NCBI GenBank assembly: GCA_030640865.1
Contig: DAOWIP010000580.1
Location: forward strand, 1 to 6,171
Direction: 5' to 3'
DNA from: Sedimentisphaerales bacterium
GTDB lineage: Bacteria > Planctomycetota > Phycisphaerae > Sedimentisphaerales > SM23-30
Length of the DNA: 6,171 nt
Shown here: piece by piece, positions 1 through 6,171 of the stretch
Layout: each line of letters opens with the position of its first letter
Position numbering within the stretch: the stretch's first letter is position 1
Notes under the pieces: generated by a model
Told to the model about the DNA's origin: nothing
Database searches by the model: none
What the model saw: the letters and a program-made list of their open reading frames with translations, nothing else
Translations under genes and position numbers: made by a program

Positions 1-1439
1 AGGCGGCAAAGGATGGGCTGATCAGCCCCAGCGATGTGAGAATCAACCTGAAACCCGTAAAGACCAACATAATCCACACCGGTGTGTGGGAAGGTCCGTG
101 CAGATTCAGGGTTACGACCCCCGCAAAAGAAAAAGTTAATGCGGAGGAATCCTTTGCCAAATGGTCGAGAGACATCAAGAAGAGTAAATTACGCCTCAAT
201 CAGGAAGATGTGAACATTCTGGAACCGGTCCACATCACATTTTCGGAGAACTTTGTTCTGAAACAGGGAGAATTAAACAAACTGAGGCTGGACGCCCGGA
301 AAACGGACGCTTACTTCATCTACCCTGGCGGGTCTTCAATTGCTGCTTTTGAAATAGGCAGGCGCTTCGATAGACCAATCATATTGCAGGGAGGATTGGG
401 TTGCAGGAACGTGGATATTGCCGCCTATTCGAGAAACAAAGGACAGGAAGTCTTTGTCCCCGCCAACAGCGATGAGTTGATCAGGCTTGTTTCTCTGTTG
501 CGTGCCAGAAAGGTCTTTGCTCGCACCAAAGTCTTGTTTCCGACAGATAGCGGCCTGCCGGCGGTATGCTCTGTAGGAAGCATCAGCGATCTTAAAGGTC
601 TTGAGGAAAAACTCGGAATTGCTGTTGAGAGGATTTCATACAAAGAGCTTACCGAGGAAATGAACAGCACGATAAAGAGCAAGCTGGAAACGGAAAAAGC
701 TGAACAACTTGCGGATGAATTGCTCCGCAGTGCCAACAAGTCCTACCTCGACAGGAAGTATGTTGTTAAGAGCATGCAGTTTTATCGAACCGTGAAGAAC
801 CTGATGAACAGATATGGTTGTAATGCCTTCACGATAGAGTGCTTCGAGCTATGCTCGAGCAAGCTCGCGGACAAATGGACGATTACCCCCTGCCTGATTC
901 ACTCCCTTCTGAGAGATGAGATGTGCGCGTCCTCATGTGAAGGGGACTTAGGCTCTCTGCTGGCAATGCGGATGCTGATGTCGGTGTCGAAGAAATCCTG
1001 TCATCAGGGGAACTCGGATCCGAGGCCCAACGACACCTTTCGGATTAACCACAGTGTACCCAGTATGAAAATGAATGGTTATGACAAGCCGGACGTACCC
1101 TATCAGTTGGGACGGTTCACCGAATCAGGGTGGGGGACCAAGGTGGTAGTCGATTTTATGAACAACAGAGAAAGGAAAGTAACTGTTGCCAGGGTCGATC
1201 CATCTGCCACGAAGTTGCTCGTGCTCAGCGGTAAGCTTGTTGGAGCCAACGGTTGGGATAATGACAAGCTGGGATGTTCTGTCGAAGCTCTCATCAAGCC
1301 GCCAAATGGCCGAGCCGATGAGTTTCTGAAGAAACGACTTGACTACGGAAATCATCTTCAATGGGTTTATGGCGACTACACCGAGCAAATGAAACAGCTT
1401 GGCGAGATGCTGAATTTGCAGGTTGAGGTAATCAGCTAA
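1..1439 (+). CDS. Fucose/arabinose isomerase-like protein, 5' end outside window
   Basis: Probable member of the L-fucose/L-arabinose isomerase fold superfamily, which interconverts aldoses and ketoses using a divalent metal; the actual substrate is unknown. Frame 3 is open from the left edge, with no stop before GTG 36. The upstream codons read AAKDGLISPSD and run smoothly into VRINLKPV, so the true start probably lies outside and GTG 36 is only an internal Val codon. Numbering from that Val, residues 90-170 look like the N-terminal Rossmann-like part (YPGGSS, FEIGRRF). The C-terminal half carries FTIECFELC (266-273), an SSCEGDLGS segment (299-307) and YGNHLQWVYGDY (437-448). By family analogy E268, D304 and H440 are the likely metal ligands. 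This assignment is from motif memory, not alignment. The gene ends at TAA 1437-1439. No hairpin terminator is visible after it. The family call is moderate; any specific sugar would be a guess. Confidence 0.62.
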   Translation, partial: AAKDGLISPSDVRINLKPVKTNIIHTGVWEGPCRFRVTTPAKEKVNAEESFAKWSRDIKKSKLRLNQEDVNILEPVHITFSENFVLKQGELNKLRLDARKTDAYFIYPGGSSIAAFEIGRRFDRPIILQGGLGCRNVDIAAYSRNKGQEVFVPANSDELIRLVSLLRARKVFARTKVLFPTDSGLPAVCSVGSISDLKGLEEKLGIAVERISYKELTEEMNSTIKSKLETEKAEQLADELLRSANKSYLDRKYVVKSMQFYRTVKNLMNRYGCNAFTIECFELCSSKLADKWTITPCLIHSLLRDEMCASSCEGDLGSLLAMRMLMSVSKKSCHQGNSDPRPNDTFRINHSVPSMKMNGYDKPDVPYQLGRFTESGWGTKVVVDFMNNRERKVTVARVDPSATKLLVLSGKLVGANGWDNDKLGCSVEALIKPPNGRADEFLKKRLDYGNHLQWVYGDYTEQMKQLGEMLNLQVEVIS

Positions 1440-1474
1440 AGTCTCACCGGGCTTATGCAAAATGAAGGTTGTGA

Positions 1475-1504
1475 TTCAGATTAAATTTCGCGGAGTTTTA
1501 TACA
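1475..1504 (+). promoter_or_regulatory. Possible sigma70-type promoter for the redox operon
   Basis: TTCAGA (1475-1480) and TATACA (1499-1504) are separated by 18 bp, and each matches four of six consensus bases. The pair would start transcription near 1511, inside the palindrome at 1507-1532 and about 125 bp before the start codon at 1635. The match is weak and the lineage's promoter preferences are unknown. It is listed mainly because its position relative to the palindrome makes sense. Confidence 0.25.
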
Positions 1505-1506
1505 CA

Positions 1507-1532
1507 TCGCGTATGGGAATTCCCACGAGCGA
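1507..1532. promoter_or_regulatory. 26-bp interrupted palindrome, candidate operator
   Basis: A perfect 12-bp palindrome, TGGGAATTCCCA (1514-1525), is flanked at equal 3-bp distances by TCGC (1507-1510) and GCGA (1529-1532), giving 20 symmetric positions of 26. It lies in noncoding DNA just downstream of the possible -10 box, where a dimeric repressor would block transcription start. The even symmetry fits a homodimeric helix-turn-helix regulator, but no regulator gene is in the window to pair with it. A hairpin in the leader RNA is the alternative reading; no U tract follows, so it is not an intrinsic terminator. Confidence 0.45.
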
Positions 1533-1634
1533 AACCATAACATTTTGTCGCATGGTTACTTACCCGCGAACTAACGGGAAAATTCAATCGTGAGCACTAT
1601 AAAAATCTGAACTCACATAGAAGGAAAACAACAG

Positions 1635-4283
1635 ATGCCCTGGAAATTTACACTGAAGACTATTGATGATTTAATCTCGTTGGCCCGTGACCTGCAAGTA
1701 GATATCGAAGCGCAGGAAGATGTATCCTGCCTGGCTGAACCGGTACAAGTGGGTAATTATCTGATCCCCAATTCGTTATCTATCCATCCTATGGAAGGTT
1801 GCGACGGTGACAGCAGTGGCCATCCCGGCAAATTGACGGTCAGGCGCTATGAACGTTTCGCCGGCGGCGGGGCCGGTCTTTTATGGTTCGAGGCTACCGC
1901 CGTGGTCCCGGAAGGACGGGCCAACCCCCGGCAGCTTTGGCTGCACGAGGGCACTAAGGATTCGTTCGCCGCCCTGGTGAAGCGCATCCGCCAGTCAGCC
2001 ACCGACAGTTGCGGTACTGAACACAGGCCTGTATTGATTGCCCAGTTGACCCATTCCGGCCGATACTCCAAACCCACCTGGAAGCCCGAACCTATAATCC
2101 CTCAACATGATCCCTATCGCGATATTATGGCCCCACAGGTAAAACCGGATAAAACAGCCCCCAAAAAGATACCCGCCAACCAACCCACCGTTACAGATGA
2201 ATACCTTGACCAACTACAAAATGCCTATGTAACGGCCGCCCGCATGGCGTTCGAGGTCGGCTTTGACGGGGTCGATATTAAATCGTGTCACGGCTATCTC
2301 GTGAACGAGCTTTTCGCATGTCATAACCGGCCCGGTAAATACGGTGGGAGCTTCGAAAACCGAACACGGTTTCTGCTCGAGGTTATAGATAAAATTCGCG
2401 CTGAATTAGGCGAGGACAAACTTATTACAACCAGAATGGGTATCTATGACGCCATACCCTACCCTTACGGCTGGGGCGTTGATAAAGACGAGTACACCAA
2501 ATGGGATTTGAGCGAACCGAAAAAACTGTTCGCACTATTAGAGCAGCGTAGTGTAAAACTCGCTAATATTACCATCGCCAATCCTTATTACAATCCCCAT
2601 TGCAATCGGCCATTCAATCTACCTATCATCGGCGGTTATGAAGAACCGGAACATCCCCTTGTGGGCGTGGCGAGGCTGGTCGGTCTCACCGCGGAATTAC
2701 AAAAACAGTTTCCCAGGGTTGCCCTGGTGGGGTCAGGGTATAGCTGGCTTCAGACTATGATGGCCAATGTTGCCGCTGCCAACAAGGCAAAGGGCAAGGT
2801 TACGCTGACTGGGGTTGGCCGTATGGCCTTTGCCTATCCGGATTTTGCCCGTGATATTATCCAAAAGGGGAAACTCGATCCCCAAAAGGTCTGCATAGGC
2901 TGTAGCGCCTGCACGCAAATCATGCGTGACGCCGGCACAGCCGGTTGTGTTATGCGTGATAATAAAGTCTATGGTCCAATATTTCAGCGTGGACGCATGA
3001 GCGACAAGGATAATCTCCAGAGATTGGCCCAGTTGTGCCTGCAATGCCAAGAGCCAACCTGCCAACTCGCCTGCCCAGCAGGAATTGACATCCCGAAATT
3101 CATTAAACAATTTCTCGATGACGACGAAAAAGGCGCCTACGAGACTATCCGAAAAGCCAACATTCTGCCCGAGGTCTGTGCCTGGCTTTGTCCGGTTGAG
3201 CAGCAGTGCCAGGGTAGCTGCCTGCAAAAGTATATCGGTGACGGACCGATACCTATTGCCGCTATTCAAGGGTACCTTTCCGAAAAAGCCAATCAGAAGG
3301 GCTGGTCCAAACTGAGCATACCGGAAAAGTCCACCGGCAAGAAGGTGTCTGTGATAGGCGCAGGGCCGGCAGGTCTGGCCTGCGCGGCGGTGCTATTAGA
3401 AAGTGGGCATACTGTTACAATCTATGACAAAGCAAAGGAATTCGGTGGTATGATCTGCTCGGTGATCCCCCCGGAAAGACAAAGTAACTCCCTGGCCCAC
3501 GAAATCACCCCGATATTCGAGCAAGTACCGAAAGACCGGATGATATTATGCTTAAACAGTGAACTAAACTTCAATTTCACCCTTGATACCATTATGAATG
3601 AGGGATTCGATGCCGCCTTTATCGGTCTGGGGTTAGCCGAGCCTGCCCTGAGTTCAAACGAGAACATCGAGGGGCTTTGGAACGCCCTGGACTTCCTGGC
3701 CGCAGCCAAACACAATGACAAGCTCGACCTTACTGGAAAAACCGTGGCTGTTATCGGTGGTGGAAATACCGCGATGGACGCCGCGGTTACCGCCCGGCAA
3801 TTGGGCGCCCGTGATGTTCTGCTGATCTATCGGCGCTCTTTTTACGAGATGCCCACATGGAAAGCCGAAAGGGACCGCGCCCTGGACGAAGGCGTTCATT
3901 TCCTTATCTTAACACAACAGTTGCGTTATAACTCTGAAAACGGTAAAGTCAAGAGTATTACAGTGTGTCCAACCCACCTTGGTGACTTAGACGCCTCCGG
4001 CCGTCGCCGCCCCGAACCGATTAAGACAAGCTCCTATAATATAGAAGTGGACATTGTGGTTGAGTCAATCGGCCAGCAATCGCCGGAAAACCTGGGCAAG
4101 ATACTACCGGGTGTGGAAATAGCTGACGGGTTGATTAAAACCCGCAACGGATTCCTCCAGACCAGCCGAGAAAAAGTCTTTGCCGGCGGTGATCTGGTCC
4201 GAGGAGCCTCGACTGTGGTTGCCGCAGTCGCAGACGGTATGAAGGCGGCACGGGAAATTGATAACTTCCTTAGCGCAAGATAA
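1635..4283 (+). CDS. OYE-type NADH:flavin oxidoreductase fused to GltD-like Fe-S/FAD oxidoreductase
   Basis: A cytoplasmic multi-cofactor oxidoreductase, predicted to pass hydride from NAD(P)H through FAD and [4Fe-4S] centres to FMN and on to an unsaturated organic substrate. Residues 35-410 are an old-yellow-enzyme/2,4-dienoyl-CoA reductase-type TIM barrel with QLTHSGR (137-143), HGYLVNELF (219-227) and YGGSFENRTRF (236-246). A first cluster motif follows at C420, C423, C426 and C438. Residues 460-540 form a GltD/dihydropyrimidine dehydrogenase-like double-cluster domain with cysteines 468, 471, 476, 480 and 515, 519, 525, 529. An FAD motif GAGPAG is at 575-580, an NAD(P) motif GGGNTA at 708-713 followed by YRR (732-734), and the closing FAD motif AGGD at 850-853. 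The roughly 34 N-terminal residues precede the barrel and are unassigned. ATG 1635 is the only ATG after the in-frame TGA at 1608, with AAGGA at 1621-1625 in good position. Domain calls are secure; the substrate is unknown. Confidence 0.93.
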   Translation: MPWKFTLKTIDDLISLARDLQVDIEAQEDVSCLAEPVQVGNYLIPNSLSIHPMEGCDGDSSGHPGKLTVRRYERFAGGGAGLLWFEATAVVPEGRANPRQLWLHEGTKDSFAALVKRIRQSATDSCGTEHRPVLIAQLTHSGRYSKPTWKPEPIIPQHDPYRDIMAPQVKPDKTAPKKIPANQPTVTDEYLDQLQNAYVTAARMAFEVGFDGVDIKSCHGYLVNELFACHNRPGKYGGSFENRTRFLLEVIDKIRAELGEDKLITTRMGIYDAIPYPYGWGVDKDEYTKWDLSEPKKLFALLEQRSVKLANITIANPYYNPHCNRPFNLPIIGGYEEPEHPLVGVARLVGLTAELQKQFPRVALVGSGYSWLQTMMANVAAANKAKGKVTLTGVGRMAFAYPDFARDIIQKGKLDPQKVCIGCSACTQIMRDAGTAGCVMRDNKVYGPIFQRGRMSDKDNLQRLAQLCLQCQEPTCQLACPAGIDIPKFIKQFLDDDEKGAYETIRKANILPEVCAWLCPVEQQCQGSCLQKYIGDGPIPIAAIQGYLSEKANQKGWSKLSIPEKSTGKKVSVIGAGPAGLACAAVLLESGHTVTIYDKAKEFGGMICSVIPPERQSNSLAHEITPIFEQVPKDRMILCLNSELNFNFTLDTIMNEGFDAAFIGLGLAEPALSSNENIEGLWNALDFLAAAKHNDKLDLTGKTVAVIGGGNTAMDAAVTARQLGARDVLLIYRRSFYEMPTWKAERDRALDEGVHFLILTQQLRYNSENGKVKSITVCPTHLGDLDASGRRRPEPIKTSSYNIEVDIVVESIGQQSPENLGKILPGVEIADGLIKTRNGFLQTSREKVFAGGDLVRGASTVVAAVADGMKAAREIDNFLSAR

Positions 4284-4305
4284 AGTATTTTAAAAAATAA
4301 TTTTA

Positions 4306-4321
4306 CGCAAAGACACAAAGA
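4306..4321. repeat. Two tandem CRCAAAGA units in an intergenic gap
   Basis: CGCAAAGA (4306-4313) is followed directly by CACAAAGA (4314-4321), just before the AGAGGA ribosome binding site of the next gene. The gap is otherwise A/T rich (4284-4305). From memory, similar CGCAAAGA-type runs occur dispersed in intergenic DNA of several environmental bacteria. With only two units, chance purine-rich sequence is also possible. Confidence 0.35.
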
Positions 4322-4333
4322 GAGGAATCCTAT

Positions 4334-5110
4334 ATGGCGGAAAAACCTGTAGCAATCATAACCGGCGGCAGTCGGGGTATCGGCAAAGGGATCGCCCTGA
4401 AATTGGCCGAACTGGGATATAATATTGTTATCAATTATGCCTCTAATAAAGAAGCCGCCGAAGAAACAAAACAACAAATACCCTCTCTCAGTGTAGAATG
4501 CGCGACGCAGCAAGCCGACATAAGCAGCAACAGGGACAGACAGTCGATTAAGGAACTGACGAGGGATACTTTCGGCCGCTGTGATCTGCTGGTCAATAAC
4601 GCTGGTGTGGCGCCGTTGGCACGAGCGGATATTCTGGAGGCCACCGAGGAAAGTTTCGAGAGGGTATTGAACATCAACCTTAAAGGGCCGTACTTTTTAA
4701 CCCAGTCCATCGCTAACTGGATGATTGAGCAGAAAAAGCGGTTTCCCGATCGAGCCTTCCGGATAATAAATATCAGCTCGATCTCGGCCTATACCAGTTC
4801 GCCTTCCCGTGGTGAATACTGTGTCAGCAAGGCAGGCATCAGTATGATGACGGCCCTGTATGCCGACCGCCTGGCTGAGTACGGTATCGTGGTATTCGAG
4901 GTCCGTCCCGGGATCATCGCTACCGACATGACCAGCACTGTTAAAGAAAAATATGACAAGTTGATCGCCGAGGGCCTGACACCCATCAAACGCTGGGGCG
5001 AACCGGAAGACGTCGGTAAGGCAGTGGCCGCTATCGCAGAAGGACGACTCGATTTCTGCACTGGCCAAATAATCAATGTTGACGGCGGGTTCCATTTGAA
5101 AAGGTTGTAG
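4334..5110 (+). CDS. FabG-like short-chain dehydrogenase/reductase (SDR)
   Basis: A classical SDR of 258 residues, the usual length, annotated in databases as 3-ketoacyl-ACP reductase. The context suggests it instead oxidises an alcohol or reduces a ketone in a small-molecule pathway. The cofactor motif TGGSRGIG is at residues 10-17. Arg14, and the absence of an acidic residue after the second beta strand (INYASN, 33-38), favour NADP(H). NNAG is at 88-91, and the catalytic set is N115, S149, Y162 and K166; the Ser-Tyr spacing of 13 matches E. coli FabG. The stretches [10 protein letters not shown] (159-168), [10 protein letters not shown] (191-200) and WGEPEDV (221-227) resemble a FabG-like subgroup distinct from housekeeping FabG. 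AGAGGA (4321-4326) lies 7 nt before ATG 4334. The gene starts 50 nt after the fused oxidoreductase and stops 7 nt before the next start, so it is almost certainly co-transcribed. No acyl-carrier or other fatty-acid synthesis gene is nearby. The substrate is unknown. Confidence 0.92.
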   Translation: MAEKPVAIITGGSRGIGKGIALKLAELGYNIVINYASNKEAAEETKQQIPSLSVECATQQADISSNRDRQSIKELTRDTFGRCDLLVNNAGVAPLARADILEATEESFERVLNINLKGPYFLTQSIANWMIEQKKRFPDRAFRIINISSISAYTSSPSRGEYCVSKAGISMMTALYADRLAEYGIVVFEVRPGIIATDMTSTVKEKYDKLIAEGLTPIKRWGEPEDVGKAVAAIAEGRLDFCTGQIINVDGGFHLKRL

Positions 5111-5117
5111 ATGAAAG

Positions 5118-6171
5118 ATGCAAACCGCAAAGGTGAAAAACCAAAGCGTTACGATACACAATTATAATACCGTAATTGTCGGCGCGGGCGCGGCTGGAAT
5201 GAACTGCGCCAAGAAACTTTATGAGTTAATGGTGCAAAAACGGATAGCCGATGCTCAAAACCGTATTGCCGTGGTGACCGCGGGGCTTTCCCTTGGGGCC
5301 TCACGGATGAGCGGCTCGGACAAGCAGACCTATTATAAAATGGGTACGAGTCCCGAAACCGCCGACAGCGCCGAGCACTTCGCCCAAAGCCTTACAGCAG
5401 GAGGCTGCTGCCACGGGGACCTTGCTCTGATCGAAGCTATTGGTTCCTTGCGCGGTTTCTATAATCTTATTGAAGCGGGTGTGCCATTTCCTCACAATTC
5501 CCTTGGTAGTTATATAGGCTATAAAACCGACCACGACCCATACGAACGAGCCACTTCCGCAGGGCCGAAGACCAGTAAATTCATGAGCGAATGCCTGCAA
5601 AAGCTCGTTGAGCGTTACGGTATCGCCATCTTCGACGAACACGAGGCCCTGCAACTGGCTACCGCTACTACCGGCAAGACTAACTCAAAACGTATCGTTG
5701 CCTTGATAACAATAGACAAGAAAAATCTCACCGACAACGACTATGCCCTTAATGTCTTTCACTGTGAGAATCTGGTTCTGGCGTCCGGCGGGCCTGGTGA
5801 AATGTATAAAACCACGGTCTATCCCAGGGGACAGACAGGCATGCACGGCCTTGCCCTCCGAGCCGGGCTGGCGGCGGAAAACCTGACCGAGTCCCAGTTC
5901 GGCCTGGCCAGTATAAAGTTCCGCTGGAATGTCTCAGGTACCTACATGCAGGCCGTTCCCCGAATCTTCAGCACAAACTCCGACGGTAGCGACGAGCGGG
6001 AATTCCTGACGGACTTTTTTCCATCAATGAGCAAAGTGGCGACCGACATTTTCCTGAAGGGCTACCAGTGGCCGTTCGACCCACAGCGGATCGAAGACCT
6101 GCAATCGTCATTGGTTGACATCCTGGTCTTTAATGAAACCCAAAAAGGCCGCCGCGTGTTCATGGACTTCC
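5118..6171 (+). CDS. FAD-binding flavoprotein, fumarate reductase/aspartate oxidase superfamily, 3' end outside window
   Basis: The first 351 codons of a soluble FAD-dependent oxidoreductase; the frame is still open at the right edge. The dinucleotide fold VIVGAGAAG is at residues 19-27. RATSAGPKTSKFM (144-156), LASGGPGEMY (221-230) and TGMHGLALRAG (240-250) follow the order seen in FrdA/SdhA and NadB. Two hallmarks differ. The loop that holds the covalent His-FAD and AxGG in FrdA reads SLGASRMSGSDKQTYYKMG (58-76), with no His, so FAD is probably noncovalent. The HPT substrate segment is replaced by FGLASIKFRWNVSGTYMQ (261-278). It is therefore unlikely to be a true fumarate reductase, and the substrate is unknown. 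No signal peptide is seen. ATG 5118 is chosen because it lies 7 nt after the SDR stop and puts the fold about 18 residues in; its ribosome site is weak (GAAAAGG, 5098-5104), suggesting translational coupling. GTG 5133 is an alternative start. Confidence 0.85.
   Translation, partial: MQTAKVKNQSVTIHNYNTVIVGAGAAGMNCAKKLYELMVQKRIADAQNRIAVVTAGLSLGASRMSGSDKQTYYKMGTSPETADSAEHFAQSLTAGGCCHGDLALIEAIGSLRGFYNLIEAGVPFPHNSLGSYIGYKTDHDPYERATSAGPKTSKFMSECLQKLVERYGIAIFDEHEALQLATATTGKTNSKRIVALITIDKKNLTDNDYALNVFHCENLVLASGGPGEMYKTTVYPRGQTGMHGLALRAGLAAENLTESQFGLASIKFRWNVSGTYMQAVPRIFSTNSDGSDEREFLTDFFPSMSKVATDIFLKGYQWPFDPQRIEDLQSSLVDILVFNETQKGRRVFMDF

Noticed and set aside
15..28. Perfect 14-bp palindrome GGGCTGATCAGCCC
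   Set aside because: It lies in the coding frame of the first gene, and one such palindrome in a window this size is not surprising by chance.
1563..1578. CCCG/CGGG hairpin in the intergenic gap
   Set aside because: A four-base-pair stem with an 8-nt loop is too short to support a terminator or riboswitch call.
2733..3269. 178-codon open frame on the - strand
   Set aside because: It is antisense to the fused oxidoreductase across conserved barrel and cysteine motifs, with no recognisable domain of its own.
4210..4230. Inverted repeat CGACTG/CAGTCG
   Set aside because: It falls within the codons after the conserved closing FAD motif of the fused oxidoreductase; coding constraint and chance explain it.
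4284..4305. A/T-rich dyad TAAAA/TTTTA after the fused oxidoreductase, as a terminator
   Set aside because: The stem is five A-T pairs with no GC and no following U tract, so it is too weak; the next gene appears co-transcribed.
4334..5110. Housekeeping fatty-acid synthesis fabG
   Set aside because: No acpP, fabD, fabF or plsX is nearby, and the neighbours are catabolic-type flavoproteins, so the name fabG was withheld.
4697..5161. 154-codon open frame on the - strand
   Set aside because: It is antisense to the SDR catalytic region and the start of the next gene; the + strand proteins are clearly real.
5111..5167. ATG with an 18-codon frame directly after the SDR stop
   Set aside because: It ends at TAA 5165-5167, has no recognisable product and overlaps the start of the flavoprotein, which explains the region better.
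5301..5654. 117-codon open frame on the - strand
   Set aside because: It is antisense to the flavoprotein, whose + frame is open to the right edge and carries FAD-binding motifs.

Overview
The window looks like bacterial chromosome from an anaerobic or facultative lineage, with moderate GC and four genes all on the + strand. The first gene resembles a fucose/arabinose-isomerase-like protein of a kind I associate with Planctomycetes and related environmental bacteria. That lineage guess comes from memory of sequence style, not from a search, and is weak. There are no rRNA or tRNA genes, insertion sequences, CRISPR arrays, transporters or regulator genes.

Layout. (1) Left edge to 1439: the 3' part of a sugar-isomerase-fold protein. 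Its reading frame is open through the left edge, so the first in-frame GTG (36) is probably not the true start. (2) 1440-1634: a 195-bp noncoding gap with a weak promoter-like pair and, directly downstream, a 26-bp interrupted palindrome, the best regulatory candidate here. (3) 1635-4283: an 882-residue fusion of an old-yellow-enzyme-type FMN barrel and a complete GltD-type iron-sulfur/FAD/NAD(P) module, with Cys motifs for three [4Fe-4S] clusters. (4) 4334-5110: a FabG-like short-chain dehydrogenase/reductase with an intact Ser-Tyr-Lys triad. (5) 5118 to the right edge: the N-terminal 351 codons of a flavoprotein of the fumarate reductase/L-aspartate oxidase superfamily, lacking the usual His-FAD and HPT signatures.

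Genes 3-5 are closely spaced (50 and 7 nt) and probably form one operon. Together they give a soluble redox set: an NAD(P)H-fed enoate-reductase-like enzyme, an alcohol/ketone oxidoreductase, and an FAD dehydrogenase/reductase. The combination recalls in outline the enone-forming and enone-reducing steps of bile acid 7-dehydroxylation (OYE-type, SDR and flavoprotein enzymes), but nothing here points to bile acids. The isomerase-like gene upstream makes a sugar- or cyclitol-derived substrate possible. The substrate cannot be told from this sequence.
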